From Amyloporia xantha (lineage: Eukaryota; Basidiomycota; Agaricomycetes; Polyporales; Adustoporiaceae), in the NCBI GenBank assembly GCA_036971615.1, contig JAYKKR010000001.1, positions 4,092,001 to 4,156,000 of the forward strand: a stretch of DNA of 64,000 bases, written 5' to 3'. Of this stretch, positions 11,642 to 29,099 are shown piece after piece (the stretch's first letter is position 1; each line of letters begins with the position of its first letter). The position numbers and the translations under genes are program-made. Below the pieces are notes generated by a model, which was given only the letters and a program-made list of their open reading frames with translations, ran no database searches and had not been told where the DNA came from.

Positions 11642-12793
11642 CGGTGTTGAGATCAAAATGGAGGGAGGAAGCGCGATCAGTGATCAGTATCAATGGGCGG
11701 CAGTCATTCTCGATGACTCTCCGCGACCGATAAGCGGTGTGAACGTGGTGAACAGCCTGAACCTGGATGGTGTTGAACACCGTCAATCTGAGATGACTGT
11801 CTGTGGAATTTCGCAGGATGGACTCGGGCTGCCGCAGCAAGGACGTGCCTGTGTCCTCACCCCAAGGGCTGGGCGGTATAATGCGAACGACGATATCACG
11901 CGCATGACGCCGACCGGAGCACGGCTACGCATGCACCGTACGCGCGCGCTGGGATACGGACGGCTCTATCGCGGTTACAGGCGATCGACAAGATGACCGT
12001 GACCTTACTGAGACCGGGAACATTCTCATGTTCTCGAGCCTTGTATGGACGGCTGACGTGGGATGGGGGTGGAGCGGTGGGAAGCTGGAGCAGATGGCAC
12101 ACGATGGCACTGAATTGTTCTACCTAGCGTGCTACGGTTACGAGAGGGAGGAAGGAGAGGACGCAGTCCTGGAGACCGGCGGCACGGGAGGAGACTAGCA
12201 CGGATGGGGCCCGGGCGAGTGATTGTTGGTAGTGGGACGCAATCAGAACCATCAATGGGGAGGTCAGCTGGCACGGCTGGATCGTGTAGAGTACGTTATT
12301 ATTTATGAAGGGAGACCCAGCTGCAGGTAGACCCTTTGTATAGACCCTTTCAAAGTATATACTATGCTGCAACCTGCTGCTTGGGTATGAATATAGGCGA
12401 GGGCATGAATATATTTTATTAGTATATGGGGAAAGCGGGCGGGATGATGGGCCGTGTTGTTTGTGCGTGTTTGTAGGCACTGGTCGCGAGCGGACGGGCG
12501 CTTGTTCTGTGGATGGTGCTGTCGTTTATCTCGCTCAGTCGTCGTCGTCGTTCGCAGCAGTCCCGAGCGACTGTCTCTTCTCCTCTTCCTCTCTTTTCTC
12601 TTTTATTTCTCTTCAAAAGCGCTGCCGGCAATCTGTGCGTGCATCGCCCTCCTGCGCCGCCTCTCTGACCCTTGTATTTTCTTGCAATTTTATTGACGAC
12701 GGCGACGACAATCTCCACGACTCCATTCGCATTCGTCTCTTCCCCTCCGCGCTGGCAGACAAGCCCCCGTCGTCTCCGTCCAATCTGGAGTCC
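11642..12793. other. divergent promoter region and 5' leader
   Basis: This separates the amidase (-) and the Bni4-like gene (+). A pyrimidine-rich tract at about 12561-12612 resembles the CT-rich leaders that precede fungal transcription starts. An open frame in phase with the downstream gene begins at 12461 but looks like untranslated leader. Confidence 0.45.
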
Positions 12794-15677
12794 ATGGCCG
12801 TTCTTGTCCCGCAGGACTGGCATCCACCTAGAGATCACACAATGGACCCGCTCCCTTCATCCACCACTACCATCAATCCCGCTGTTCCACGCCAACGATC
12901 ATCGCCCGCAAACGACCAGCCTCAAGTCTCCCCCTCGCCCATGTCCCAGCAGCAGCCTTATCCCTACCCAGTCCAGCAGCAGCAGGCAGGATGGTCCGCA
13001 CCCCACTCTCCACAGCAGTTCTATCCCGCCTTCTACCAAAACCAGCAGCCATATCCCATTCACGCTCACTCGCCCCATCCCACCCAGCAGCAGATGCATC
13101 CCCAGAACCCGTACTACGACCCCGCCAATGCCCAGTTCGCCCAGTGGGCTTATCAGCAGATGATGTTCAACGCCCAGCAGGCACATCAAATGTCGCATGT
13201 CCCCCCACATATGGGCAGCCAGCGCAGTCGATCCAGCGCCGCCAACTCTGGCGACTACTTCGCTCTCAATCAGATGCCAGGGTTCAACCCCTTCCCCAGT
13301 GGCACCCCGCCTCCTCATCCCTCGCAGCTGCCCAACGGCTACCCCACTTCGGCCGAACACCAGTCCCACCAGTCCCAGTATCAGGGCTTCCATCCCTATC
13401 GCCGCCCTCAGCGGCAGGGATCGGGCCAGCCGGACCCTCAGCAGGGTGCGAACGGTGAATGGCGGCCTGGGCAACAGCAGCTGGGGCCGTTCCAGCCGCC
13501 GTACGCGCGATCGGATGCCGCAGGCTCATCAACATCGGTCAACTCGGGATCAAGTCATCATTCAGGTAGTGCTCGACAGCGTACGAACAGTACGCAGGGT
13601 GCCCCTGCGGGTGGTAGCAGCGCTGCTACTCCCTCGTCCAATCACAGCCAGGTCAAGTCGTCCAGTAGTAGCGGTCATGGACGTGGGGGGAGCATCACGT
13701 CTGCCACCTCACAAGGATCCAATGGCAACCCACAACGACCTCACGTACGCACCACGTCATCGTCCTCGTCCGGTTCCTCCGCGGCGCCTCGGCCGCCTGC
13801 CCCCGCCTCGACTGCCCCGTCCGCGTCTGCGGCGCATGGCGCATCGTCAACACTGCGGAAACCTTCCCCGTTGTCGCAGGGCACCTTCACCGCTGCGGAG
13901 AAGCGCATGTCTCGCGACGACAGCGACCTCCAGGCGATGCTCGAGCCTATCCCCAACGCTCCTGGCGTGCGCAGTGGAGGGCTCAAGGGCCGTTTGCGCC
14001 GTGCGCTCTCCTTAGGTGCCGGTGCGACGCTGCACGAGGAGGACGAGGACGATGACGCGCCCCCGAGCTCCCGCACTATTGTAGCACCCAGTGCAGGCGG
14101 TAGCTCACAAGCTACGTTGACCGCTGACGACGGTGAGTCAACCGCCACCGTCCAGAAGAAAAAGTCCCGCTCGCTCTTCAACTCTCGGCTTAATCGCTCC
14201 ACGGATAATATTTCCCTGTCGTCGACAATGTCCTCCGCGTCCATGGTGATTCGTAAGCTTGGCAATATCGGCAAGCTTACCCGGCGGAACTCCCTTGCTG
14301 GTATCACCTCTTTGTTCAAGGACAAGAAGGACAAGGAGGATGAGGAAGCCGGCACCGGCAAGAAGAGCAAGAAAAAGAAGGGCGAGAAGGGTGCCGCGGT
14401 GGAGGCGAGCATTACCCATGCCACGGCGGAATTGGATCGCTCAGATTGGACTGCGAGCGCGGACATGGCTGGGCTAAGTCCTGCTGCCAGGCTGGCCCGG
14501 CAGCACACGCTGAAAAGCAATGCCGAGGCCGCTGCCAAAGCGAAGGCTGAGCAGGAGGCCCGCGCTGCCGCCGCCGCTGCGGCCCAGGACCATGCTGGTG
14601 GCGACCCGGTCGCTGTGCCAACCACATGGGAGAAGAACACCACAACTAGGCAGGGTGAAGGCTCTCCGGGCAAGATGGTGCCCGGTAGAGGTATCAATGA
14701 GAATGGTGTAAGGGTCGTCGTTGAGGACGATTCAGATAGTGGAAGCGACGAGGGCCACGATGTGCACCACCCGCCGAATTACAGCATGGATGGCTGGGAT
14801 GACGATGAGGACTGGGGTGAACCCCACGAAGAGGACGTCACCATCCGCGCGGACTTTGAGAGCACGACTCTCGATGATGGCGAAGAGATGGAGCCATGGG
14901 CCGTCAACGTCCGGAGAAGCGTCGAGAAGGCAAGAAGACCAGCGAAAGGAATTCTGAAAAGTGAGTTCTTCGCATGCGATGTGTCTAGATCTCACCTTGT
15001 TTATTGTAGCACGGGCAGACGGCACCGCATATGACCAGGACACGATCTTGCGACCGAACCCGGCATTCACTAGGGTTCGCTCGAATTCATATGATTCTGC
15101 TCCCTCCCAAAGCGCGGAGCTAGGACCGCTTGCACGCATACCGTCTCCGGATCCTGATCACATTGACGGACTGCACAAGCATGGCCACGCTGCTACCAAT
15201 GGACACACGTCACAGACCCAGGGCACCTTCATCCCTCCGTTGTCCTTCGATAGCGAAGGCTTGGTTATCGATTCGCCGAAGGACCTGTCCGATGCGGGTA
15301 GTGTCCACTCAGCAGTACATGAGAAGAGTATCTTCAACCACCCGAACTCATCGGCTCCAGCCTTGTCTGCGATGTTCTCGCCTAATCCTCCCACTCTTTC
15401 GCAGCGTTCAGCCACGTCTCCCGCCAAGCGCCTAGCGTTTGCCTCGAACCTGTCGGTGTATGACACATTCCCAGCCACCGTTTACGATAGGCGCAGTGAG
15501 CCCGCGACTTGGAGTCGCTTGACACCGGCACTGGCACAGCGTATCAAGGAGGAGCTCAACTCCTACAAGATGGAGGAGATGGAAGTACACGCTGCTAGTC
15601 GTGTGCAGTACGTTGTTTTGATTTTACTGGTTACTCGCTTGTCTAACAATCTCCTCAGTACACAATTCTTCGTCTAG
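12794..15677 (+). CDS. large disordered protein, Bni4-like (PP1-docking)
   Basis: Three exons: 12794-14960, 15010-15607, 15659-15677. The first half is low complexity (Gln/Pro-rich, then Ser/Thr). After that come a basic segment KLGNIGKLTRRNSLAGITSLF, an Ala-rich stretch, acidic runs, and GILK at the end of exon 1. GILK matches the [GS]IL[KR] docking motif for protein phosphatase 1. The C-terminus has ALAQRIKEELNSYKMEEMEV, then HAASR and THTQFF-type residues restored across the last intron. I associate this ending with fungal Bni4 proteins, which tether PP1 and chitin synthase at the bud neck, but this is from memory and not certain. I chose MAVLVPQDW as start because upstream in-frame sequence is leader-like. 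Another Met follows at 12842. Confidence 0.7.
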
Positions 15678-16449
15678 CCCATCGTTGCAAGCAGATTTTC
15701 GTCGACGTGATTGCTATTCATCTTCTTACGAAAATTGCAAAACAACAATGCTACCTCTTCAATACGCCTTCCCCGTTTCCCTTTCATCATATAGTGTTCA
15801 TTAAAGCCCATTTCACAACCCCCATTGCCGAAGTCGTCGCTTGCACCACTCTATTTGCACATGACAGCTGTTCACGCACTTTTTGGATCAGATATTCGTG
15901 GTTTTCGATCTCATCTCAAGTTATAGTATACCCCGTCAATCCCCTCATGTGTAATACTATGACGCATCGTCGTTCCGATCCCTACGTACATGTACGCTGC
16001 GCCGTACTTATTTGCCATTTCATTCCTTTTGCACTCAATGGACCTTTATGGCTGTGTGCCCATCATAGCTAACGGCGGTATTACGCATGCTCTCTCATAA
16101 TTGTCTTGGTCATTCGGCATTCTTCCTTCTCGTTTGACTTACATTGCGTAGCTAGCTTACTACTTGTTCATATGGGATACAAGGTAGAGTTGTACGCGAT
16201 ACTAGCAATCTTGGCATCAGTCAGATGTTGTGTGATTATTATGAAGTCTCATCAACAAGACAGGGATGAGCTCGTATAAATGCCGTAAATACGGACGACA
16301 GACAGCGCGACAGTGAATACAATGTTACTAATCTACAGACTTGCATGTGAGAACTAGATGTAAATGGCGGTACCATGCGCAAAATAGTGGTAAAATCAAG
16401 AAGGCGACCTGACTGCTGTCGCTGGACAGTGTAACCAACATCACAGAAA
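15678..16449. other. intergenic between convergent genes
   Basis: The 3' ends of the Bni4-like gene and RPB1 face each other. I see no further gene; the stretch is pyrimidine/AT-rich. Confidence 0.45.
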
Positions 16450-23107
<6,658 letters not shown>

Positions 23108-23637
23108 GACTGAATGAACAAGAGCGACGAGAATAGACGCTAGGGTAAGAAAGCAGAAGAAAAGACAACTAAGAGAATTAAACTAGGAGAGTCCAGGTTC
23201 TACAACGAAGTGTGCAGTGTTTTGGGGTATGCCGAGAGGAACAGAGAGCCACTCAGGGGACTTGGCGGCAATTTTGGTGCGACGTACGCAATCTGAGTAA
23301 AGCAGATTAGACGGGGATAGGACAGTCCAAAGTTCTAGAGATCCGTCAAGACAAGTCTGGCGGTATCAAGAGATCTACAGGAGAGACCTAGGGGCCAGCA
23401 AGATGGATGAGGGGAATGTCGACGAGGACGTTGGAGGTGGTTGCTGGACAACCCACGATGGGTCACACAAGGGGCGGGACCGCGCTTTGTCACGTTCTGC
23501 CACACAGCATGCGGAGTTCCAACGTAACGTGTCTCGGTCACGGTCCTTGTCACAACATGTCACACCGCGCCGCGCAACGATCACTGCGGCGGCCAGTCCG
23601 TAGTTGTGACTGACCGACACTCTCACCATCGTCTACA
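23108..23637. promoter_or_regulatory. divergent promoter of RPB1 and VPS27
   Basis: 530 bp separate two start codons on opposite strands. The part nearest VPS27 is rich in GTCAC/GTGAC-type words (for example GTCACAACATGTCACAC near 23548). No TATA box is evident. Confidence 0.5.
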
Positions 23638-26083
23638 ATGACCTCCTACTTGAGCTCTCTTATCTGGGGAACATCCCAAGTCGACGATGCAGTCGGTTCG
23701 TGTCTTCCGCGTATATCTTCATTCGCATTCACTAAGTGGCATGCACAGACAAAGCGACCTCGGAGTTGCTACCCTCTGGAAGCGAGGACATTGCTCTCAA
23801 CCTTGAGATCAGCGACCAGATTCGCTCCAAGTCTGTATCGCCAAAGGATGCCATGCGTGCACTCAAACGAAGGCTCAACCACAAGAATCCCAACGTCCAA
23901 TTACTTGCGCTTGGTGTACGTGTCTAATGAACGTGTTCGTCGGGCGTGTGCTGAGACACCCTTTATTCCTCCAGCTGACAGATACATGTATCAAGAATGG
24001 CGGAGACCTCTTCTTGGTGGAGATTGCATCCAGGGAGTTTATGGACAATCTAGTCTCGATTCTCAAGATGCCTGCGTTGAACCATGACGTCAAGAATAAG
24101 ATCCTGAGACTTGTACAAAATTGGGCTCTTGCTTTCGAGGGCAGGCCCAGTCTCAGCTATGTCGGCGAGGTATATAGGACATTGCAGCGTGAAGGTCAAT
24201 ATATCTTTCTCCCATGTAGAATCCCGCTGATAACATCTTTTGGCACGCAGGCTTCACCTTTCCGCCGCAGGATCTTGCGGCGACGAGCTCAGCTATGGTT
24301 GACACTCAGACCGCACCCGAATGGATTGACTCAGATGTCTGTCTGCGATGTCGCACTGCATTTACATTCACAAATCGCAAACATCACTGCCGGAACTGCG
24401 GTCAAGTTTTCGATCAACAATGTTCCTCCAAGACAATGCCCCTTCCGCACTTTGGCATCACGCAGGAGGTGAGAGTGTGCGACAGCTGCTACACGAAGCT
24501 GAACAAGGCCACGAACAAGTACGTTTTAACATTCCCCGATTGGTCTTCAAAACTGATACGTCTTACTGCCAGAATACATCGTTCGTCCCAAAGCGTTTCC
24601 GGCACTCGTCACCGCTCTGCGCGCGACCTTGCTGATGCAGAGTTGCAACGTGCCATTCAATTGTCATTGGAAGAGGTGGGAGCGGCAGGCGGTCGTCGAC
24701 CCGGATATGTCCCGTCTGCCTCGCCATGGCAGTCTTCCGAACCTCCGCTGGTAGATCGCAAGACACACCCGTACGCGTCATCTCCTCGTCCTAATAATGA
24801 AGAGGAAGAGGATCCAGACCTGAAGGCAGCTATCGAAGCGAGCCTACGCGAGGCGAACGCGCTCAGACCAAGTGCGCCTTTAGGAATCGAGACTTCTTTC
24901 ACCGAGCAACAGTCTTATGGACAGGGGTACGGTTTTCCACAGTCGTACCCGCCGTCCGCTGCTACGCCTAAGCCAAGAGCTCCGGCTATCCCAAACTATG
25001 ACCTCGAGCCGTTAGAAGCCGATGCCATCCTCACGTTCAATCAGACAGTGGATCAGGTGCAGTCCCAGGGTGCAACAGACTTGTCGAGATATCCAGCTGT
25101 GACGGAACTGTACGATAAAGCAAATGCGCTGAGGCCGAAGCTTGCCATGAGCTTGAACGATACTGGGCGGAAGGAACGTACGTGGCTTACGACCTTCAGA
25201 GATTGGTCGATATGAAATGATGCTCTATTTACCAGAAATCCTGCAAGAGATGCACGAGAAATTGTCACAAGCCGTGAAGCTTTATGACAATTTGTTGACA
25301 GAACAAGTGTCCCGACCAGCATGGAGAGCCCCGTCAACGGCTCCGTCTACCAGCTACCAGCAGCAGGCGAATGCTGGGTATGCGCCTCAATATCACACTG
25401 GCGATGGATACCATAGCCAATGGGCCCCAGAACCACACGCGCAGCAAGCCATGTCACCCCGCACGCAAGCCCATACGCAGGGTGGTGAATCGTCATACTT
25501 CGCCACCGCACCACGCGAATCAGCTCCGAACCCAAACGGAGCGTATGTCACGTCTCCCGCCGCAGAGCGGTATTCTATGCAGTCGTATCAATCCCAGCCA
25601 ATGGTCGCTTCCCTTCAGCAGCCATCCTCGCCATCTCAATATTCTCAATATTCGCGTGATGCATCTCAACACGCAGTAGGGCCTCCGCCGGTGACAATAC
25701 CGCAATATGGTGTGCCTGCACCGACCCCTCCGCAACTCACTGCCCCCTATCCGCCCCCAGTATCTCAACCGCCCACTATTTCTGCGCCCCAACCCCACCA
25801 ACTTTCCCAGCCTTCAGTACCTCAACCTCCTCGACCGGTCATAATTGTACCACCGACTATATCCTCCCCACCACCAAGTGTGAACGGGTACTTGCCGCGA
25901 CACAATACAGCGTCGCACGGTTCGCAGCAGCTGCATCAACTCCAGCAGCTTGCAGCGCCTCCGCAGCTCCCCAATTTCCCTGTTGTGCCTACCACCTCAC
26001 CGCAGTCCTATGCTGCATATGCCACACCAATGTCAGGGACTGTTGAGACGGAGAGAAAGGAGGCATTGTTGATTGATCTGTAA
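23638..26083 (+). CDS. VPS27: ESCRT-0 subunit Vps27/Hrs
   Basis: Vps27 binds ubiquitinated cargo and PI3P on endosomes and recruits ESCRT-I. Joined exons show an N-terminal VHS domain ([50 protein letters not shown]). A FYVE finger follows with [19 protein letters not shown] and VRVCDSC (eight Cys/His ligands visible). Two ubiquitin-interacting motifs come next, [15 protein letters not shown] and [15 protein letters not shown]. Then come a helical GAT-like stretch and a long Pro/Gln tail ending ALLIDL, resembling a clathrin-box-like end. At least five introns are short and canonical; one before [14 protein letters not shown] at about 25183-25238 is less precise. It is intact and divergent from RPB1. 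Confidence 0.92.
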
Positions 26084-26234
26084 CTTACAATATACATACG
26101 AGCATTAATATGACAGGATACGCTACGATGGACATAGTTAAGTGTGACTCGTTGTACAGTAGGTATTCAGAACACCGACCGTGTTTGAGGGACACTGGTC
26201 GATCTTGTCTTCCTTTGCCTTCAAGATGATACTA

Positions 26235-26288
26235 TTACAGCAATGTGCATAACGATGCGGAAACGCGAATTTCGTCGCAGGGCCTCGG
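26235..26288 (+). repeat. left arm of 54-bp perfect inverted repeat
   Basis: It begins TTACAGCAATGTGCATAACG and ends GGCCTCGG. It is the exact reverse complement of 26696-26749. Similarity continues inwards more weakly (ACCGGCCC, CCGGAAGG and AAACCGG blocks appear on both sides). Confidence 0.95.
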
Positions 26289-26695
26289 GCACCGGCCCTT
26301 GTGATTCCGGAAGGAAGAAACCGGTGTAACACGGTCACGTGTCCGATGAATTCTGCAACAATGCGACAGGATTGTGCTCCTTCCTACCAAAATAATTTTA
26401 CCCAGCTTTTTGATTTCCTATGTTATATAGTCCTCAGTTTGACTTGCTATACTACCAGAAGCTATCAAGAGATTTTTTTCCCTTCACCGTCATGCATCAT
26501 GAAAGATACCAGGATTTTGATCACGAAGATGCTCATATTTATGCGCAATACAGACGGGGAACTCAAATTACTCAAGACTTAGCTGATGGGAAAGCGTCAC
26601 TTTTCATACAAAAACTATTACAGATAAGGGTTGCATTAAAAAGGCGCCTATTTTCCGGAAGCCGGTTTGCCCCTTCCGGCCATTGGGGCCGGTAT

Positions 26696-26749
26696 CCGAG
26701 GCCCTGCGACGAAATTCGCGTTTCCGCATCGTTATGCACATTGCTGTAA
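26696..26749 (-). repeat. right arm of 54-bp perfect inverted repeat
   Basis: Exact reverse complement of 26235-26288; the arms are 407 bp apart. The layout (about 515 bp, long terminal inverted arms, no transposase) suggests a MITE-like element or an inverted duplication. No target-site duplication was clear. Confidence 0.95.
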
Positions 26750-27104
26750 CCCGTGCTGATATGGTAAGCGTAACGGTCGCGATGCCACTCAGGCATGTTA
26801 TAGCGATCATGATCATCTACCTCGCGCTCGCGGCTCGCCCACTGCTTCGAATTCCTGGATCGGATAGTATTCGCATGCAAATTTTGCAAAACCCGATGGT
26901 GGCCTATCATTTTTCAGATTGCTGTAATGCTCTTCGCATCTCTGTCGCCTATCCTGACTACCCAGAGCAGAATCTATGCCTTGATAGATGATAGATACCG
27001 CAACCTTGTGGTATATAGACGCTGTGGTAATCTACTGAGAAACGGTCTATGTCAGAGGAGTGGTCAACGGTGAGTTCGGATTGGCCTGTCGTCAAACTGC
27101 AGTT

Positions 27105-27695
27105 CTACCGCTCATTCGCCGAGATATAGGTACCGCGCTGTACTGTCCCTTGTCCACATGCCATGAGTTCAACATGATCGGAACAGACAGACGTATACAG
27201 ACGTAGGGCTTCCTCAAGCGCTTCGGCGACTCCGGGAGCAGTGGTTTGTTTCGATAACAGAACGCTCAGCGAACGGTGTAAGACTTCCTTTTGTCCATCA
27301 GCTAGCTGGTTCGCGAAGTCAGGCCATCTGACGTTAGTCGCCTCTGACCGGGCTGGATAGACTGGCTTACGTTGTTCATGGCGAAGCACTTGGAAAACGA
27401 GTCCTGCAATTTTAGGGAATCGGAAGTCCACAATATATCCGGAGCGAGCCATTCCCTATTGCGCAGTATCCTCTATCACTTCGCAGCTGTATGCTTTGCA
27501 CTTTTCTAATATAAACGCAGCTGCCCACATACAGCACTCTATCTGGTCTCGCTCTGGCCACTCATACAAGTCCGATAGCGGCATTGTGGTTTCAAATTGG
27601 GTCATATATGTCCGCCATGTTCCGAACACCGAACATAGGATACGGGCCAATACCCTGCTGCTTAGGTCACGGTGGTATGCAGACGCACACACCAT
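27105..27695 (-). pseudogene. unrecognised protein, two in-frame segments with one stop
   Basis: Two open segments (27695-27456 and 27452-27105) lie in the same frame and are separated only by a TAG at 27456-27458, so about 195 codons contain one stop. The first reads like a helical protein (LYEWPERDQIECCMWAAAFI). The second has amphipathic helices (DGQKEVLHRSLSVLLSK, GVAEALEEALRLYTSVCSD). I do not recognise the family. The stop may be removed by an intron I could not define, as the TAG could be an acceptor, or it may mark a decayed gene. Confidence 0.35.
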
Positions 27696-27884
27696 CGAGT
27701 TGGATGAACAGCGCCCGCTTCCATGCCGGCTGTCAGTTCAACGAGCTAACTTAAGACCACTGATGTGTACAGCAATCCCTCATGATAGGCCATATAATCT
27801 CCTGGATGACTATCTGGGCCGTATCGATAACGCTGCGTATCCCTCGCAGCACCCTCAGGCTGGTGCTCTCTCGATTCGATCAGG

Positions 27885-29099
27885 ATGCCCAGTTTTCCGA
27901 TTGCTGAGGCGCAACTCGTCGCTCTGTTCATGCAGAGTGTGACATATGGGATCCATGTCGTCACCTTCACAATTTGCATGTGGACACTTCTGCACAGACC
28001 AACAAACGGTCGAACTTCCATGAACTGGCCCTGGTTATCTGTCGCCGTCATCTTATTTCTTATTGGAACTGTCGATCTTATTTTCAATCTATACCACAAT
28101 CTGCTTGCCTTTATAATCTACGGCGATGCCCAGGAGGTATTCACAGATCTTTCGAGCTGGGTCAACGTCATCAGAGTAAGCATCTGTACGCTCCTTTTTG
28201 TGTTCTCAATATTCACGGCCCCAAAAAGAGTGTTTGGTTTTATCTGGAAGGAGTGATATCAGACGCTGCGTTGGTTCGGATCTTACTTCAAGGTTCTAAA
28301 TAGAACGAAATTAATCGCAAAATGTGTTAATGCAGATGTATCGTTGTTGGCACATCTGTCTCCGCAAATGGACACTACTTGTCCTGCCTGGACTTCTATG
28401 GTTGGCTGCAATTGGGTGCTCGGGCGCACAAATTTACTATATGTCCACTCTGGAGGCAATGTCCACGATACCAGATGAGAGTAAGATTCATCCATATCTC
28501 ATATCCTACTATGCTACTACTCTTGCCACAAACATGGCTTGTACAAGTAAGTCCATGCTTGCCGCAAGAGAGTGTTTCTTACCTTTTCGCTGCAGGCATG
28601 ATTGTATTTCGAATCTGGAAGGTCAACCGTGCATCATCAGAATTTTTTACGAAAAGTTGGAGTGGCAGCGGACGGGTGAATCTTGCAGGACTGAATAGGA
28701 TTTTCATTGAATCCGCCCTTCTATATACCGCATCTGTTGCGGTCACCTACATTGTGATGCTAGTCAAGAACAATGCACTTTATGGCACCTCTGACATAGT
28801 GAGTCGACGCACTCTCTGCAAAATGTATGCAGTCTGACATCTATCACCTGAAGAGCCTAGAGATTGCGGGCATATCTTTTGATCTTATGATCATTCGCAT
28901 CGGCAGAGGAATTGCCACGGAGCAGACCCAGGCATTCCATGACATCTTTCCATCGCCTATGCAAGTTCATCCCATGAACAATGTTTTGGAGCATGTGACG
29001 GAATTCTCAATCGCGACTTACACGCGTTCAAACATTCCGACAATGATAGATAGCCACACTACCTCCGATGTGGAAGGCGCGGAGCCGGAGAAAGTTTAG
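27885..29099 (+). CDS. seven-helix membrane protein, paralogue A
   Basis: Exons: 27885-28175, 28229-28273, 28336-28546, 28596-28798, 28854-29099, giving about 331 residues. It starts MPSFPIAEAQLVALFMQ. About seven hydrophobic segments follow (TYGIHVVTFTICMW, WLSVAVILFLIGTVDLIFNL, a short one around SDAALMYRCW, LLVLPGLLWLAAIGC, LISYYATTLATN, IFIESALLYTASVAVTYIV, LEIAGISFDLMIIRI) and a short polar tail. The family appears restricted to basidiomycetes and has no known function that I can name. A receptor-like or channel-like role would be speculation. The donor of intron 2 (GTTCGG) and the last acceptor (CCTGAAG) are weak, but the sizes match the other copies. Confidence 0.8.

Larger units (their letters stand above)
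26084..27104. other. gene-poor stretch with inverted-repeat element
   Basis: Apart from the paired 54-bp arms listed separately, an open frame at about 26420-26749 (+) lies between and over the right arm. I recognise no family in it. Confidence 0.4.

Noticed and set aside
12461..12793. Longer N-terminus for the Bni4-like protein starting at 12461
   Set aside because: The extra codons translate a CT-rich leader and give an unnatural Cys/Arg/Ser-rich sequence.
12899..14697. Long minus-strand open frames opposite the Bni4-like gene
   Set aside because: They are shadows of a GC-rich, low-complexity coding sequence and have no recognisable content.
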